A stretch of 64,000 bases of DNA from Arthrobacter sp. SDTb3-6 (GTDB lineage Bacteria > Actinomycetota > Actinomycetes > Actinomycetales > Micrococcaceae). The stretch is taken from positions 62,001 to 126,000 of the forward strand of contig NZ_JAAMFN010000001.1 in the NCBI RefSeq assembly GCF_013376095.1, given 5' to 3'. Positions 43,457-55,009 of the stretch are shown here, one piece after another; position 1 is the stretch's first letter; each line of letters opens with the position of its first letter. The notes beneath the pieces are model-generated. The model was not told where the DNA came from, did no database searches, and saw nothing but the letters and a program-made list of their open reading frames with translations. A program made the translations under genes and the position numbers.

Positions 43457-43951
43457 CTACTCAGGGGCTGAAATGTCCGCGACCGTGGCGTCCAGGGCGG
43501 AAATAAGGGCGTCAGCCTCGACGAACATGCTGTAGCCGTGTTCGCCGGCGCCCAGGGCGACGCGGCGCCCGGCCACGCTCTCGTCCACAAACACGGGCCA
43601 CGGCGTCGTGCTGCCCAGGGGAGTGATGGTGCCGCGCTCATGGCCCGTGGCGGCCAGTGCGACGTCGGGCTTGGGCATCTGCAGCTTGTTGACGCCCACC
43701 ACGGCTCGCAGCTTGGGCCAGGAAATGGCGCGCCCGCCCGGCACCAGCGCAAACAGGAAGGTGTCGTCGCTGCGCTTGACCACCAGCGACTTGACGATGT
43801 CGGACGGATCGACGCCAATCAGCGCGGCGGCCTCGGCCAGTGAACCGGCGGCCGGGCGCGGGATGATCTCCACGGCAAGGCCGCGGGCGGCCGCGTCGGC
43901 GGCAACCCGGGCCCGGCCGGTCGGCGTTTCAGCGTCCCCGGCGGCGCTCAC
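43457..43951 (-). CDS. ybaK: YbaK/EbsC-type aminoacyl-tRNA deacylase
   Basis: A 164-residue protein of the YbaK/ProX editing-domain family, which hydrolyses mischarged Cys- or Ala-tRNA. Features: a conserved IVKSLVVKRSDDTFLFALVPG with the key Lys, WPKLRAVVGVNKLQMPKPD, and the GTITPLGSTTPWPVFVDESV segment. GTG at 43951 overlaps the thiolase stop (GTGA), so the two are translationally coupled. Which misacylated tRNA is cleared cannot be told. Confidence 0.88.
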   Translation of the reverse strand: MSAAGDAETPTGRARVAADAAARGLAVEIIPRPAAGSLAEAAALIGVDPSDIVKSLVVKRSDDTFLFALVPGGRAISWPKLRAVVGVNKLQMPKPDVALAATGHERGTITPLGSTTPWPVFVDESVAGRRVALGAGEHGYSMFVEADALISALDATVADISAPE

Positions 43952-45171
43952 TCGGCGTCCCGGAACAGCAACAGCGCCTCGCCCTGCCCGCCGCCGCCGC
44001 ACAGCGCCACGGCAGCCCGTCCCGTGCCACGGCGGGCCAGCTCAGTGGCGGCATGCAGGGCCAGGCGGGCGCCGGACGCACCAATCGGATGCCCCAGGGC
44101 GATGGCGCCACCGTGGATGTTGCACTTCTCCAACGGGTAGTCCAGGTCCTGCAGCGACTGCACTGCCACCGAGCCAAAGGCCTCGTTGATCTCAATGAAG
44201 TCGAGCTGCTCGGTGCTCCAGCCGGCCCTTTTTAGTGCGCTCTGGATGGCGTGTGAGGGTTGGGAATGCAGCGAGTTGTCCGGCCCGGCCACCTGCCCCG
44301 GTGCGCCGACAACCGCCAGCCAGGGGAGGCCGTGGGCTTCGGCATAGGACCGGCTGGACAGCACCATGGCGGATGCGCCGTCGGACAAGGGGGAGGAGTT
44401 GCCGGCCGTGATGGCGCCGTCGGCCGAAAATGCCGGACGGAGCGGGGCAAGGGTTTCCAGGGTGGTCTGGGGCCGGATGCCTTCGTCACGCGTCAGCACC
44501 ACGGGCTCGCCCTTGCGCTGGGGAACGGCGACCGGCACGATCTCGTTGTCGAAGACGCCGGAGTCCTGCGCCGCCGCGGCCCGCGTGTGGGATGCCACCG
44601 CCACTTCGTCCTGGACCGCGCGGCCTATGTTCAGGCGGATGTTGCCGCGCTCCGTGGAAAGGCCCATGGATTCGCCGTCAAAGGCGTCGGTGAGGCCGTC
44701 ATGTGCGGCCACGTCCAGGGCCTGGACAGCACCGTAGCTCCAGCCCTGGCGCGAACCGGGGAGCAGGTGCGGGGCCCGGGTCATGGATTCCTGCCCGCCG
44801 GCCACCACCACCTCGGCATCGCCGCTGCGGATCAGCCGGGCCGCATCAATCACGGCCGTCAGGCCCGAAAGGCAGACCTTGTTGATGGTCACCGCCGGCA
44901 CGTTCCAGCTGATCCCGGCACCAATCGCGCTCTGGCGCGCGGGGTTCTGGCCGGCACCGGCCTGCAGCACCTGGCCCATGATCACCTGGTCCACGTCCGC
45001 GGCGCTGGCCCCGGAACGTTCAAGGGCTGCGGCAATGGCCTTGGCACCCAGTTCGACGGCGGTGAACCCGGCCAGCTGCCCGTTCAGCCGGCCCTGCGGG
45101 GTGCGGGCCCCGGCCAGGATCACGACCTCGGCCGCTTTGTCCACATTGTTCGGGTTCTCTTGTGCTGTCAT
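43948..45171 (-). CDS. Acetyl-CoA C-acyltransferase (thiolase)
   Basis: A 407-residue thiolase that condenses two acetyl-CoA or cleaves 3-ketoacyl-CoA. Catalytic residues: C100 in NKVCLSGLTAV, the His in GGAIALGHPIGASGAR, and the second Cys in ALCGGGGQGEALLL. NEAFGSVAVQ and GNSSPLSDGASAMVL are typical. Close to the acetoacetyl-CoA (biosynthetic) type. ATG at 45171 with AAGGAG upstream. The upstream region holds TAGATT near 45236-45241 on the minus strand as a possible -10 box. Coupled to ybaK by a 4-nt overlap. Confidence 0.92.
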   Translation of the reverse strand: MTAQENPNNVDKAAEVVILAGARTPQGRLNGQLAGFTAVELGAKAIAAALERSGASAADVDQVIMGQVLQAGAGQNPARQSAIGAGISWNVPAVTINKVCLSGLTAVIDAARLIRSGDAEVVVAGGQESMTRAPHLLPGSRQGWSYGAVQALDVAAHDGLTDAFDGESMGLSTERGNIRLNIGRAVQDEVAVASHTRAAAAQDSGVFDNEIVPVAVPQRKGEPVVLTRDEGIRPQTTLETLAPLRPAFSADGAITAGNSSPLSDGASAMVLSSRSYAEAHGLPWLAVVGAPGQVAGPDNSLHSQPSHAIQSALKRAGWSTEQLDFIEINEAFGSVAVQSLQDLDYPLEKCNIHGGAIALGHPIGASGARLALHAATELARRGTGRAAVALCGGGGQGEALLLFRDAE

Positions 45172-45350
45172 GGCAGGCGCTCCTTACACATTGTCCGCAC
45201 AGATCACCCTTGACCTGTGCCGGGCCTTACATTGAATCTAACAGTTTGGGCGGGCCGGAAATTTCCGCCGCCGCCCTGGCCGGAGAGGTCCGGGACGGCG
45301 CCGGTGTGAGGAGCGGAACATCCATACTTGCGCATTTGCGCGGCGTGAGG

Positions 45351-45379
45351 TAGACACGCGGGAGATATGCCTGTAGTGT
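45351..45379 (+). promoter_or_regulatory. rpoB-rpoC promoter
   Basis: TAGACA (45351-45356) and TAGTGT (45374-45379), exact 17-bp spacer. The RNA start near 45386 would leave a leader of about 210 nt containing a TTGGGA/TCCCAA hairpin (45463-45483). Confidence 0.6.
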
Positions 45380-45385
45380 AGATCT

Positions 45386-45594
45386 TTGCGTATCCCTCTT
45401 AACCTTCAGCCTTCATATAGCGGTGGGCTTTGCTTCGGTCAAAGGTTGGAACGGCTCGCGTCTTGGGAAGATTCAACTCCCAACACGGGTGCTTTTGCAA
45501 CTTTTGTCCAGCGTTCGTCTTGGTTTGATGACCAATCGGCGAATCGGGTGAGGGTTCACAAGAACTAGCCTGCAGGTCTGTGGAAGGATCCCTC
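45386..45594 (+). promoter_or_regulatory. Untranslated leader of rpoB
   Basis: About 210 nt from the predicted RNA start to the TTG start. It contains one clear hairpin and no credible gene. The part from 45172 to 45350 likewise shows no gene. Confidence 0.4.
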
Positions 45595-48500
45595 TTGGTC
45601 GCCTCGAGCACCTCTAATGTAAATAACGCTGCAACCGCTATCGATTCAAACAGCACTGACGGTGCAAAGAGTCGCCTCTCATTCGCCAAGATTCACGAGC
45701 CGCTTGACGTGCCGAATCTGCTCGCACTCCAGACCGAGAGCTTTGACTGGCTCGTCGGCAACGAGCGCTGGCAGGGCCGCATGGAAGCCGCCGTGAACGC
45801 CGGTGATGACAGCGTGGCCGTCACGTCCGGGCTGTCTGACATCTTCGAAGAGATCTCCCCGATTGAAGACTTCCAGGGCACCATGTCCCTGTCCTTCACG
45901 GAACCGGAGTTCGCCGATCCCAAGTTCACCGTTGACGAATGCAAGGACCGCGACGCCACGTACGCGGCGCCCCTGTACGTCAAGGCTGAATTCATGAACA
46001 ACCTCACGGGCGAAATCAAGCAACAGACCGTGTTCATGGGCGATTTCCCGCTCATGACCGACAAGGGCACCTTCGTTATCAACGGCACCGAACGTGTTGT
46101 TGTGTCCCAGCTGGTCCGTTCCCCGGGCGCCTACTTTGAGCGCACGGCAGACAAGACCAGCGACAAGGAAATCTTCACCGCCAAGATCATCCCCTCGCGT
46201 GGTGCCTGGTTCGAGCTGGAAATCGACAAGCGGGACCAGGTCGGCGTGCGCCTTGACCGCAAGCGCAAGCAGTCCGTCACCGTGCTGCTCAAGGCACTGG
46301 GCTGGACCGAGGGCCAGATCCTGGAGGAGTTCGGCGAGTTCGACTCCATCCGCGCCACGCTGGAAAAGGACGCGACCACCGGCCGCGAAGATGCGCTGCT
46401 GGACATCTACCGCAAGCTGCGCCCGGGCGAGCCGCCGACGGTTGACGCAGCCGACGCGTTGCTGAACAACCTCTACTTCAACGCCAAGCGCTACGACCTG
46501 GCCAAGGTCGGCCGCTACAAGATCAACCGCAAGCTGGGCATCGACATGCCGCTGAGCAACCCGGCGTCCTCCGTCCTCAGCGTCGATGACATCGTTGCGA
46601 TGATCAAGTACCTCGTCACCCTGCATGCCGGCGGCAAGACCACCAAGGGCATCCGCGACGGCGCCGAAGTCGACCTCCGCGTTGACGTGGATGACATCGA
46701 CCACTTCGGCAACCGCCGCATCCGCGCCGTGGGCGAGCTCATCGAGAACCAGGTCCGCACCGGCCTGTCCCGCATGGAGCGCGTTGTGCGCGAGCGCATG
46801 ACCACCCAGGACGTCGAGGCCATCACGCCGCAGACGCTGATCAACATCCGCCCCGTCGTGGCTGCGATCAAGGAGTTCTTCGGAACCTCCCAGCTGTCGC
46901 AGTTCATGGACCAGAACAACCCGCTCGCCGGCCTGACGCACAAGCGCCGCCTGTCCGCGCTGGGCCCGGGTGGTCTGTCCCGCGACCGCGCGGGCATGGA
47001 AGTCCGTGACGTCCACCCGTCGCACTACGGCCGCATGTGTCCCATTGAAACCCCTGAGGGCCCGAACATCGGCCTCATCGGTTCGCTGGCCTCCTACGGC
47101 CGCATCAACCCGTTCGGTTTCATCGAGACCCCGTACCGCCGGGTCAAGGACGGCGTCGTCTCCAACGAGGTTGACTACCTGACGGCTGACGACGAAGTTG
47201 ACGTTGTCATCGCCCAGGCCAACGCGCCGCTGGATGACGACAACCGCTTCACCGAGGAAACCGTCCTGGTCCGCCAGCGCGGCGGTGGCGGCGAGCCCGT
47301 CCTGGTCCCGGCCGACGAGGTCGAGTACATGGACGTTTCCCCGCGCCAGATGGTGTCCGTGGCAACCGCCCTGATCCCGTTCCTGGAGCACGACGACGCC
47401 AACCGTGCCCTCATGGGTGCGAACATGCAGCGCCAGGCCGTGCCGCTGGTCCAGTCCGAGGCCCCGTTCGTGGGCACCGGCATGGAGCGCCCCACGGCTG
47501 TTGACGCCGGTGACGTGGTCATCGCCAAGAAGGCCGGTGTGGTCTCCGAGGTTTCCGCCGACGTCGTGGTGATGTTGAACGACGACGGCACGGAGACCAG
47601 CTACCCGATCGCCAAGTACCAGCGTTCCAACCAGGGCACCGCCTACAACCAGCGGGTCCTCGCCTCCGAGGGCCAGCGTCTGGAAGTCGGCGGCATCATC
47701 GCCGACGGTCCCGCAACGGACATGGGCGAGCTCGCCCTGGGCAAGAACCTGCTCGTGGCGTTCATGTCCTGGGAAGGCCACAACTACGAGGATGCCATCA
47801 TCCTCTCCCAGCGCATCGTTGCCGAAGACGTGCTGTCCTCGATCCACATCGAGGAGCACGAGATCGACGCCCGCGACACCAAGCTCGGTGCCGAGGAAAT
47901 CACCCGGGACATCCCGAACGTTTCCGAGGAAATCCTGGCCGGCCTGGACGAACGCGGCATCATCCACATCGGTGCCGAGGTTGAGGCCGGGGACATCCTG
48001 GTCGGCAAGGTCACCCCCAAGGGCGAGACCGAGCTGACCCCGGAAGAACGCCTGCTGCGCGCCATCTTCGGTGAGAAGTCCCGCGAAGTGCGTGACACCT
48101 CCCTGAAGGTGCCCCACGGCGAGTCCGGCACCGTCATCGGTGTCCGCGTCTTTGACCGCGACTCCGACGACGACCTGCCCCCCGGAGTGAACCAGCTGGT
48201 CCGCGTATACGTGGCCAACAAGCGCAAGATCACCGACGGTGACAAGCTGGCCGGCCGCCACGGAAACAAGGGCGTCATCTCCAAGATCCTGCCGATCGAG
48301 GACATGCCGTTCCTGGCCGACGGCACCCCCGTGGACATCGTCCTGAACCCCTTGGGTGTTCCGGGGCGCATGAACGTGGGCCAGGTGCTGGAGATCCACC
48401 TCGGCTGGGCTGCCAAGACCGGCTGGAAGGTTGAAGGCGAACCGGACTGGATCAAGAACCTGCCGAACCTTCCGCGCGAGATCGGCCAGACGAAGGTTGC

Positions 48501-49113
48501 GACCCCCGTGTTCGACGGCGCCCGCGACCAGGAGATCACCGGGCTGCTTGACTCCACGAACGTGACCCGTGACGGCGACCGCCTGATCGATTCCTCGGGC
48601 AAGACGCGCCTGTTCGACGGCCGCTCCGGCGAGCCGTTCCCGGATCCGGTGTCCGTTGGCTACATGTACATCCTCAAGCTCCACCACCTGGTGGATGACA
48701 AGATCCACGCGCGCTCCACCGGCCCGTACTCCATGATCACCCAGCAGCCGCTGGGTGGTAAGGCACAGTTCGGCGGCCAGCGCTTCGGTGAGATGGAAGT
48801 GTGGGCCCTGGAGGCCTATGGCGCCGCGTACACGCTGCAGGAACTGCTCACGATCAAGTCCGATGACATCCACGGCCGCGTCAAGGTCTATGAGGCCATC
48901 GTCAAGGGTGAGAACATCCCGGAGCCGGGCATTCCGGAGTCCTTCAAGGTTCTCATCAAGGAAATGCAGTCGCTGTGCCTGAACGTGGAAGTCCTTTCCA
49001 CCGACGGCACCACGATTGAGATGCGTGACTCGGATGAAGAAGTCTTCCGGGCCGCGGAGGAGCTGGGCATCGACCTCTCACGGGCCGAGCCGAACTCCGT
49101 CGAAGAGGTTTAG
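45595..49113 (+). CDS. rpoB: DNA-directed RNA polymerase subunit beta
   Basis: A 1172-residue core subunit forming half of the polymerase active cleft. The TTG start at 45595 (product begins with the VASSTSN segment) has AAGGA about 7 nt upstream and matches the length of other Micrococcaceae RpoB; a GTG 15 nt earlier is less likely. The rifampicin region (about residues 430-465) reads [20 protein letters not shown] and [11 protein letters not shown], with the Asp, His and Ser of the drug pocket in the sensitive form. [19 protein letters not shown] and the C-terminal [19 protein letters not shown] are conserved. Followed by rpoC after a hairpin. Confidence 0.98.
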   Translation: MVASSTSNVNNAATAIDSNSTDGAKSRLSFAKIHEPLDVPNLLALQTESFDWLVGNERWQGRMEAAVNAGDDSVAVTSGLSDIFEEISPIEDFQGTMSLSFTEPEFADPKFTVDECKDRDATYAAPLYVKAEFMNNLTGEIKQQTVFMGDFPLMTDKGTFVINGTERVVVSQLVRSPGAYFERTADKTSDKEIFTAKIIPSRGAWFELEIDKRDQVGVRLDRKRKQSVTVLLKALGWTEGQILEEFGEFDSIRATLEKDATTGREDALLDIYRKLRPGEPPTVDAADALLNNLYFNAKRYDLAKVGRYKINRKLGIDMPLSNPASSVLSVDDIVAMIKYLVTLHAGGKTTKGIRDGAEVDLRVDVDDIDHFGNRRIRAVGELIENQVRTGLSRMERVVRERMTTQDVEAITPQTLINIRPVVAAIKEFFGTSQLSQFMDQNNPLAGLTHKRRLSALGPGGLSRDRAGMEVRDVHPSHYGRMCPIETPEGPNIGLIGSLASYGRINPFGFIETPYRRVKDGVVSNEVDYLTADDEVDVVIAQANAPLDDDNRFTEETVLVRQRGGGGEPVLVPADEVEYMDVSPRQMVSVATALIPFLEHDDANRALMGANMQRQAVPLVQSEAPFVGTGMERPTAVDAGDVVIAKKAGVVSEVSADVVVMLNDDGTETSYPIAKYQRSNQGTAYNQRVLASEGQRLEVGGIIADGPATDMGELALGKNLLVAFMSWEGHNYEDAIILSQRIVAEDVLSSIHIEEHEIDARDTKLGAEEITRDIPNVSEEILAGLDERGIIHIGAEVEAGDILVGKVTPKGETELTPEERLLRAIFGEKSREVRDTSLKVPHGESGTVIGVRVFDRDSDDDLPPGVNQLVRVYVANKRKITDGDKLAGRHGNKGVISKILPIEDMPFLADGTPVDIVLNPLGVPGRMNVGQVLEIHLGWAAKTGWKVEGEPDWIKNLPNLPREIGQTKVATPVFDGARDQEITGLLDSTNVTRDGDRLIDSSGKTRLFDGRSGEPFPDPVSVGYMYILKLHHLVDDKIHARSTGPYSMITQQPLGGKAQFGGQRFGEMEVWALEAYGAAYTLQELLTIKSDDIHGRVKVYEAIVKGENIPEPGIPESFKVLIKEMQSLCLNVEVLSTDGTTIEMRDSDEEVFRAAEELGIDLSRAEPNSVEEV

Positions 49114-49119
49114 CGAAGC

Positions 49120-49149
49120 CGGCGGCGGCACCCAGCCGTGCCGCCGCCG
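49120..49149 (+). repeat. Terminator-like hairpin between rpoB and rpoC
   Basis: CGGCGGCGGCAC (49120-49131) and GTGCCGCCGCCG (49138-49149) form a perfect 12-bp stem with a 6-nt loop, followed by a pyrimidine-rich TTCCCCCTCTTTCC. It may be a partial terminator or a processing site setting the beta:beta' ratio. Confidence 0.75.
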
Positions 49150-49250
49150 TTCCCCCTCTTTCCGTACCCGTGGCCCGGTGGTCGGGCAAACCTCGACCCC
49201 GGGCCTGTAGAGACATTCAGACTTAGAGAATTAGAGAGAACAGGACCCAT

Positions 49251-52200
49251 ATGTCCAGCGAATCCTCCTTCGGCCTCATGCAGATCGGCCTGGCCACCGC
49301 GGAAGACATCCGCGACTGGTCGCACGGCGAAGTCAAGAAGCCGGAAACCATCAATTACCGCACCCTCAAGCCCGAGAAGGACGGCCTCTTCTGCGAGAAG
49401 ATCTTTGGCCCGTCCCGCGACTGGGAATGCTACTGCGGCAAGTACAAGCGCGTGCGCTTCAAGGGCATCATCTGTGAGCGGTGTGGCGTTGAGGTCACCC
49501 GTGCCAAGGTGCGCCGCGAACGCATGGGCCACATTGAACTTGCTGCGCCCGTCACGCACATCTGGTACTTCAAGGGCGTCCCGTCCCGTCTGGGCTACCT
49601 GCTGGACCTGGCGCCGAAGGACCTGGAAAAGGTCATTTACTTCGCCGCCTACATGATCACCAGCGTCGACGAGGAAGCCCGCCACGACGAGCTGCCGAAC
49701 CTCCAGATCGAGCACGACCTGGAGAAGAAGCGCATGGTTGACACGCGCGACTCCGACATCGCCACGATTGCCCGCGACCTCGAAAACGAGATTGCGCGCC
49801 TCGAGGGCGAGGGTGCCAAGGCAGCCGACAAGAAGAAGGCCCGCGACTCCGCGGACCGCCAGATGGCCAACGTGCGCAAGCGCGCCGATGCGGACATCGA
49901 CCGCCTCGAGCAGGTCTGGGACCGTTTCAAGGGCCTGAAGGTCGCCGACCTCGAAGGCGACGAGGCGCTGTACCGCGAACTGCGTGACCGCTACGGCATG
50001 TTTTTCGAAGGTGCCATGGGTGCCGAGGCGATCAAGAAGCGCCTGGAGACCTTCGACATGGCTGCTGAAGCGGAGATCCTGCGCGACATCATCCAGAACG
50101 GCAAGGGCCAGCGCAAGACGCGTGCCCTCAAGCGCCTGAAGGTTGTCAACGCGTTCCTGACCACCAACAACAGTCCGCTCGGCATGGTCCTGGACGCCGT
50201 CCCGGTGATCCCCCCGGAACTGCGCCCCATGGTCCAGCTCGACGGTGGCCGTTTCGCCACCTCGGACCTGAACGACCTGTACCGCCGTGTGATCAACCGC
50301 AACAACCGCCTCAAGAGGCTGCTTGACCTGGGTGCTCCGGAGATCATCGTCAACAACGAAAAGCGGATGCTGCAGGAAGCCGTTGACTCGCTGTTCGACA
50401 ACGGCCGCCGCGGCCGTCCGGTCACCGGGCCGGGCAACCGCCCGCTGAAGTCGCTCTCCGACATGCTCAAGGGCAAGCAGGGACGCTTCCGCCAGAACCT
50501 GCTTGGCAAGCGCGTTGACTACTCCGGCCGTTCGGTCATCGTTGTCGGCCCGCAGCTGAAGCTGCACCAGTGCGGCCTGCCCAAGCAGATGGCCCTGGAG
50601 CTCTTCAAGCCGTTCGTGATGAAGCGCCTGGTTGACCTCAACCACGCCCAGAACATCAAGAGCGCCAAGCGTATGGTGGAGCGTTTCCGCCCGCAGGTGT
50701 GGGATGTTCTCGAAGAGATCATCACCGAGCACCCGGTGCTGCTGAACCGTGCACCAACCCTGCACCGTTTGGGCATCCAGGCGTTCGAGCCGCAGCTGGT
50801 TGAAGGCAAGGCCATCCAGCTTCACCCGCTGGTGTGTGGCGCCTTCAACGCCGACTTCGACGGTGACCAGATGGCAGTGCACCTGCCGCTGAGCCCCGAG
50901 GCACAGGCTGAAGCCCGCATCCTGATGTTGTCCTCCAACAACATCCTGAAGCCTTCGGACGGCCGCCCGGTCACCCTGCCTTCGCAGGATATGATCATCG
51001 GCCTGTACCACCTGACCACCAAGCGCATTGGCGCCGTGGGCGAAGGTCGGATTTTCTCCACCCCGGCCGAGGCCGTCATGGCGCACGACGCCGGCGAGCT
51101 GCACTTGAACTCGCAGGTCAAGATCCGCCTGGAGAACTTCGTGCCGTACGCGGGCTGGGAAGCCCCCGAAGGCTGGGAGGCCGGCCAGCCGGCCATCGTG
51201 GCGACGTCGCTGGGACAGGTCATCTTCAACGAGACCCTGCCCGCCGACTACCCGTGGGTTGAGAAGGTTGCCGACAAGGGCCAGCTCTCCGAGATCGTCA
51301 ACGACCTCGCCGAGCGCTACCCGAAGGTTGTGGTGGCGGCAACGCTGGACAACCTTAAGGATGCAGGCTTCTACTGGGCCACCCGCTCCGGCATCACGGT
51401 TGCCATCTCCGACATCGAGGTGCCCAAGGCCAAGCCGGCCATCCTGGAAAGCTACGAGACCAAGGCCGCCAAGGTCCAGGCACAGTTCGACAAGGGCCTG
51501 ATCGCCGACGACGAGCGCCGCCAGGAGCTCATCGACATCTGGAACCAGGCAACGAACGAGATCGCCGAGGCGATGCGTGCGTCGCTGTCCGCCTCCAACA
51601 CGATCAACCGGATGGTCTCCTCCGGCGCCCGTGGTAACTGGATGCAGGTTCGCCAGATTGCCGGTATCCGCGGCCTGGTGGCCAACCCGAAGGGTGAAAT
51701 CATTCCGCGCCCGATCAAGTCCTCCTACCGGGAGGGACTGTCGGTCCTGGAGTACTTCATCGCCACGCACGGTGCCCGCAAGGGTCTGGCCGACACGGCC
51801 CTCCGTACGGCAAACTCGGGCTACCTGACCCGTCGCCTCGTGGACGTTTCGCAGGATGTCATTGTCCGTGAAGACGACTGCGGCACCGAGCGCGGCCTGA
51901 CCCTGCCCATCGCAGTGGTCACCGAAAACGGCGAGATCAAGCTGCACGAGGAAGTCGAGAACAGCGTGTACGCACGCACCTTGGCTGCCGACGTGGTGGA
52001 TTCCTCCGGCACCGTGCTGGCAAATGCCGGCGACGACGTCGGCGATGTCCTCATCGCCAAGCTGTTCGCGGCCGGCATTGAAGAGATCAAGGTCCGCTCC
52101 GTGCTGACCTGTGAATCCACGGTGGGCACCTGTGCCCTGTGCTACGGCCGTTCGCTGGCCACCGGCAAGACCGTGGACATCGGTGAGGCCGTGGGCATCA

Positions 52201-53153
52201 TCGCCGCACAGTCCATCGGTGAGCCCGGCACGCAGCTGACCATGCGTACCTTCCACACCGGTGGTGCCGTTTCGGCCAGCCGCGGGGAGGACATCACCCA
52301 GGGTCTGCCGCGTATCCAGGAGCTCTTCGAGGCCCGTACCCCGAAGGGTGTGGCACCGATCGCAGAGGCCGCCGGCCGCATCAACATTGATGAGTCCGAG
52401 CGCACCATGCGTTTGATCCTCACCCCGGACGACGGAACCGAAGAGATCGCCTACCCGGTCCTGCGCCGTGCCCGCCTGCTGGTCGCAGACGGCGAGCACG
52501 TGGTGGTTGGCCAGAAGCTGATTGTCGGTGCCGTGGACCCGAAGCAGGTCCTGCGCATCCTCGGCCCGCGTGCCGCCCAGAAGCACCTCGTTGAGGAAGT
52601 CCAGGGCGTGTACCGCAGCCAGGGTGTGGGCATCCACGACAAGCACGTGGAAGTCATCGTCCGCCAGATGCTCCGCCGCGTGACGGTCATCGAGTCCGGC
52701 GACTCCAACCTGCTGCCCGGCGAGCTTGCCGAGCGCGGGCGCTTCGAGACGGAAAACCGCCGCGTGGTGTCCGAGGGCAAGAAGCCGGCCTCGGGCCGTA
52801 ACGAGCTCATGGGCATCACCAAGGCCTCGCTGGCCACCGAGTCCTGGCTCTCCGCCGCTTCCTTCCAGGAAACCACCCGCGTCCTGACGCAGGCGGCCAT
52901 GGAAGGCAAGTCCGACCCCCTGCTGGGCCTGAAGGAGAATGTCATCATCGGCAAGCTCATCCCGGCCGGCACCGGACTGCCTCGCTACACCAACGTCACG
53001 GTGGAGCCGACGGAAGAGGCCAAGGCCAACCTGTTCACCGGTCCGAGCGCGTTCAGCGACTTTGACTACGTGGGCGGCGTGGGCGACCTCGGTGCAGAGT
53101 TCCGTGCCATCCCCCTGGATGACTACGACCTGGGCACCAACTTCTCCGGCTAG
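49251..53153 (+). CDS. rpoC: DNA-directed RNA polymerase subunit beta'
   Basis: A 1300-residue core subunit. It begins [20 protein letters not shown]. The N-terminal zinc ribbon is [20 protein letters not shown]. The catalytic magnesium loop [12 protein letters not shown] and the bridge-helix and trigger-loop regions ([34 protein letters not shown]-type) are intact. A coiled coil follows near 130-220 ([15 protein letters not shown]). The second zinc site ([12 protein letters not shown]) is present. ATG at 49251 after AGGA. Downstream hairpin at 53171-53217 ends the operon. Confidence 0.98.
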   Translation: MSSESSFGLMQIGLATAEDIRDWSHGEVKKPETINYRTLKPEKDGLFCEKIFGPSRDWECYCGKYKRVRFKGIICERCGVEVTRAKVRRERMGHIELAAPVTHIWYFKGVPSRLGYLLDLAPKDLEKVIYFAAYMITSVDEEARHDELPNLQIEHDLEKKRMVDTRDSDIATIARDLENEIARLEGEGAKAADKKKARDSADRQMANVRKRADADIDRLEQVWDRFKGLKVADLEGDEALYRELRDRYGMFFEGAMGAEAIKKRLETFDMAAEAEILRDIIQNGKGQRKTRALKRLKVVNAFLTTNNSPLGMVLDAVPVIPPELRPMVQLDGGRFATSDLNDLYRRVINRNNRLKRLLDLGAPEIIVNNEKRMLQEAVDSLFDNGRRGRPVTGPGNRPLKSLSDMLKGKQGRFRQNLLGKRVDYSGRSVIVVGPQLKLHQCGLPKQMALELFKPFVMKRLVDLNHAQNIKSAKRMVERFRPQVWDVLEEIITEHPVLLNRAPTLHRLGIQAFEPQLVEGKAIQLHPLVCGAFNADFDGDQMAVHLPLSPEAQAEARILMLSSNNILKPSDGRPVTLPSQDMIIGLYHLTTKRIGAVGEGRIFSTPAEAVMAHDAGELHLNSQVKIRLENFVPYAGWEAPEGWEAGQPAIVATSLGQVIFNETLPADYPWVEKVADKGQLSEIVNDLAERYPKVVVAATLDNLKDAGFYWATRSGITVAISDIEVPKAKPAILESYETKAAKVQAQFDKGLIADDERRQELIDIWNQATNEIAEAMRASLSASNTINRMVSSGARGNWMQVRQIAGIRGLVANPKGEIIPRPIKSSYREGLSVLEYFIATHGARKGLADTALRTANSGYLTRRLVDVSQDVIVREDDCGTERGLTLPIAVVTENGEIKLHEEVENSVYARTLAADVVDSSGTVLANAGDDVGDVLIAKLFAAGIEEIKVRSVLTCESTVGTCALCYGRSLATGKTVDIGEAVGIIAAQSIGEPGTQLTMRTFHTGGAVSASRGEDITQGLPRIQELFEARTPKGVAPIAEAAGRINIDESERTMRLILTPDDGTEEIAYPVLRRARLLVADGEHVVVGQKLIVGAVDPKQVLRILGPRAAQKHLVEEVQGVYRSQGVGIHDKHVEVIVRQMLRRVTVIESGDSNLLPGELAERGRFETENRRVVSEGKKPASGRNELMGITKASLATESWLSAASFQETTRVLTQAAMEGKSDPLLGLKENVIIGKLIPAGTGLPRYTNVTVEPTEEAKANLFTGPSAFSDFDYVGGVGDLGAEFRAIPLDDYDLGTNFSG

Positions 53154-53170
53154 CATTCGGCCAAGAAGTA

Positions 53171-53217
53171 CGACGGCGGTTGGCGGGCTTCCCTGTGAAG
53201 CCCGCCAACCGCCGTCG
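53171..53217. terminator. Terminator between rpoC and the convergent patatin gene
   Basis: CGACGGCGGTTGGCGGGCTT and the matching AAGCCCGCCAACCGCCGTCG form a stem of about 20 bp with a short loop. It has no T run and could serve both converging genes. Confidence 0.8.
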
Positions 53218-53238
53218 TGCGTTGGGCAGGCAAATTGC

Positions 53239-54231
53239 CTACTTGGTGTAGTCCCCGGCCTTCCAGGTGCCCCAGTCCCAGCCGGCGAGGAACTTCTGCC
53301 CGCTCGCCCTGCCCTTGGCGAAAAGTGCCTCCTTGTCCGCCGGGGTCAGGTGGAAGTCGGTGGCCCGGTAGTTGGAGGTGTCGACGAAGATGGTCCGGGA
53401 AACCGCCTGCGGGTCGTTGACGTAGCTGCGGTCGTGCGCACCAACCATGGTGCTCAGCAAGGACTTGGCCAGTTGCAGGTTGCTGTTGTTCGGCGCCCAG
53501 TCCTCGGTGCGGATGCTGGTCTGCCCGGAAAGCTTGACGCCGAGGGTGGGCCACCGCGACGGCTGGCCGTCATGCCTGTCAAAGATCGCCATGGGAAAGT
53601 TGGAGAGCAGGCCGCCGTCGGCACACACAATGTGGTCGTGTCCGATCAGGGAGGTGTTGGCGGGCATCATCCAGGGCCGGAAGAAAAACGGGATGGAGGC
53701 GGATGCCCGGATGGCATCCGCCACGGACACCCTGTCGGGGTCAAGGCCCAACAGGGATTCATAGTCCCAAGGGAGTCGGAGCATGAGGCCACGCGAAACG
53801 TCGGAGACGATCACCACCAGCCGGTACCGGTGCGCTGGCGGGAGGGCGCTGCCGGGATCATCCTGCTTCAGGTCCGCCCAGGTGTAGACGCCCTGGCCGG
53901 CCAGCGTCTCGGAAATCCAGTCGTGCAGGAAGCCGCCGGCGAAGAGCCCCTCGTGGAGGAGCAGCCCGGCGGATGCACCCAGGCCGGGCACGTGGGCCAG
54001 GAAGCCCGACTCGTCCTCGAAGCGGGCAAAGTCCAGGTCATCCATGACGCCCTTGACCTGGGAAACGGACATGCCGGAGGCCAGCAGGCCTGCCACGATG
54101 GCCCCTGCCGAGGTGCCGGCCACCCGGTGGAAGGTGTAGGGGTCGGCGTGTTCGGCCAGGGCCGTCACCGCCCCCACCAGGCCGGACCCCTTGACGCCGC
54201 CGCCTTCCAGCACCAAATCTGCATCTGCCAT
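53239..54231 (-). CDS. Patatin-like phospholipase family protein
   Basis: A 330-residue lipid acyl hydrolase. LVLEGGGVKGSGLVGAV gives the Gly-rich oxyanion hole, the nucleophile Ser is in RVAGTSAGAIVAGLL (GxSxG), and the catalytic Asp is in CADGGLLSNFPMAIFD (DGG). ASASIPFFFRPW lies in between as in the family. No signal peptide, so probably cytosolic or membrane-associated. ATG at 54231 is preferred; an in-frame extension to 54279 lacks support. Located alone between rpoC and the S12 gene. Substrate unknown. Confidence 0.88.
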   Translation of the reverse strand: MADADLVLEGGGVKGSGLVGAVTALAEHADPYTFHRVAGTSAGAIVAGLLASGMSVSQVKGVMDDLDFARFEDESGFLAHVPGLGASAGLLLHEGLFAGGFLHDWISETLAGQGVYTWADLKQDDPGSALPPAHRYRLVVIVSDVSRGLMLRLPWDYESLLGLDPDRVSVADAIRASASIPFFFRPWMMPANTSLIGHDHIVCADGGLLSNFPMAIFDRHDGQPSRWPTLGVKLSGQTSIRTEDWAPNNSNLQLAKSLLSTMVGAHDRSYVNDPQAVSRTIFVDTSNYRATDFHLTPADKEALFAKGRASGQKFLAGWDWGTWKAGDYTK

Positions 54232-54633
54232 GGCACACCTGCAATCCGCCGAAAATCCGCTCCACATCGGGTGCTGCAAGTGGGAGACCGGCCAGCGTGC
54301 GGCGTGGAGTACCTTCGAGAGTGCGCGCGCCAGTCCGTCCTGTCAAGGATTAACGGACCGTGATTTCAGGACCGTGCCCACGGCATGGTAACGTAGTGGT
54401 AATTGTTAGTGTGGCAGTGGATAAGAGCGCCCGGTTCCCTTGGATTTCCAGGGGACGCGGTTCGCGGGTCCGGGTTGTACGGTTCTTGTACAGCGAATGC
54501 CACATTTTTGCATGCCTAGGCGCTGTGAAGTCGCCCAAGTCTGCGACTACCAGTAAAAGGCTCTTCCCAGGTGCTTGACGGCCGGGGAAAGCGACACGAG
54601 AAGCATCTCGAGAAAACAACGGAGAACACGAAA
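54232..54633 (+). promoter_or_regulatory. Upstream and leader region of the rpsL-rpsG-fusA operon
   Basis: About 400 bp without a gene. Possible promoter pieces are TAGTGT at 54407-54412 and TTGTAC at 54486-54491, but no -35/-10 pair with normal spacing was convincing. The last 130 nt are probably transcribed leader. Confidence 0.4.
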
Positions 54634-55008
54634 GTGCCTACGATTAACCAGCTGGTCCGGAAGGGCCGGTCACCCAAGGTCACCAAGACCAAGGCTCCCG
54701 CACTGAAGGGCAGCCCCATGCGCCGCGGCGTTTGCACGCGCGTTTACACGACCACCCCGAAGAAGCCGAACTCGGCCCTTCGCAAGGTTGCCCGCGTGCG
54801 CCTCAACGGTGGCGTGGAAGTTACCGCCTACATCCCCGGTGTTGGCCACAACCTCCAGGAACACTCCATCGTGCTGGTCCGCGGCGGCCGCGTGAAGGAC
54901 CTTCCCGGTGTTCGTTACAAGATCGTCCGCGGCGCATTGGATACCCAGGGCGTCAAGAACCGCAAGCAGGCCCGCAGCCGCTACGGTGCAAAGATGGAGA
55001 AGAAGTAA
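54634..55008 (+). CDS. rpsL: 30S ribosomal protein S12
   Basis: A 124-residue decoding-site protein. [15 protein letters not shown] starts after the initiator; [19 protein letters not shown] and [19 protein letters not shown] contain the lysines whose change gives streptomycin resistance, here in the normal sensitive form. GTG at 54634, GGAG 9 nt upstream; an upstream in-frame extension is leader. The S7 gene starts one nt after the stop. Confidence 0.97.
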   Translation: MPTINQLVRKGRSPKVTKTKAPALKGSPMRRGVCTRVYTTTPKKPNSALRKVARVRLNGGVEVTAYIPGVGHNLQEHSIVLVRGGRVKDLPGVRYKIVRGALDTQGVKNRKQARSRYGAKMEKK

Positions 55009-55009
55009 T

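Noticed and set aside
46860-47100. Possible rifampicin-resistance change in rpoB
   Set aside because: The drug-pocket residues in [19 protein letters not shown] read as the sensitive form.
45679-48873. A 1064-codon minus-strand frame
   Set aside because: Antisense of rpoB, caused by codon bias.
49110-53156. A 1348-codon minus-strand frame
   Set aside because: Antisense of rpoC; no recognisable domain.
54730-54930. Possible streptomycin-resistance change in S12
   Set aside because: The key lysines in TPKKPNS and GGRVKDLPG are the normal ones.
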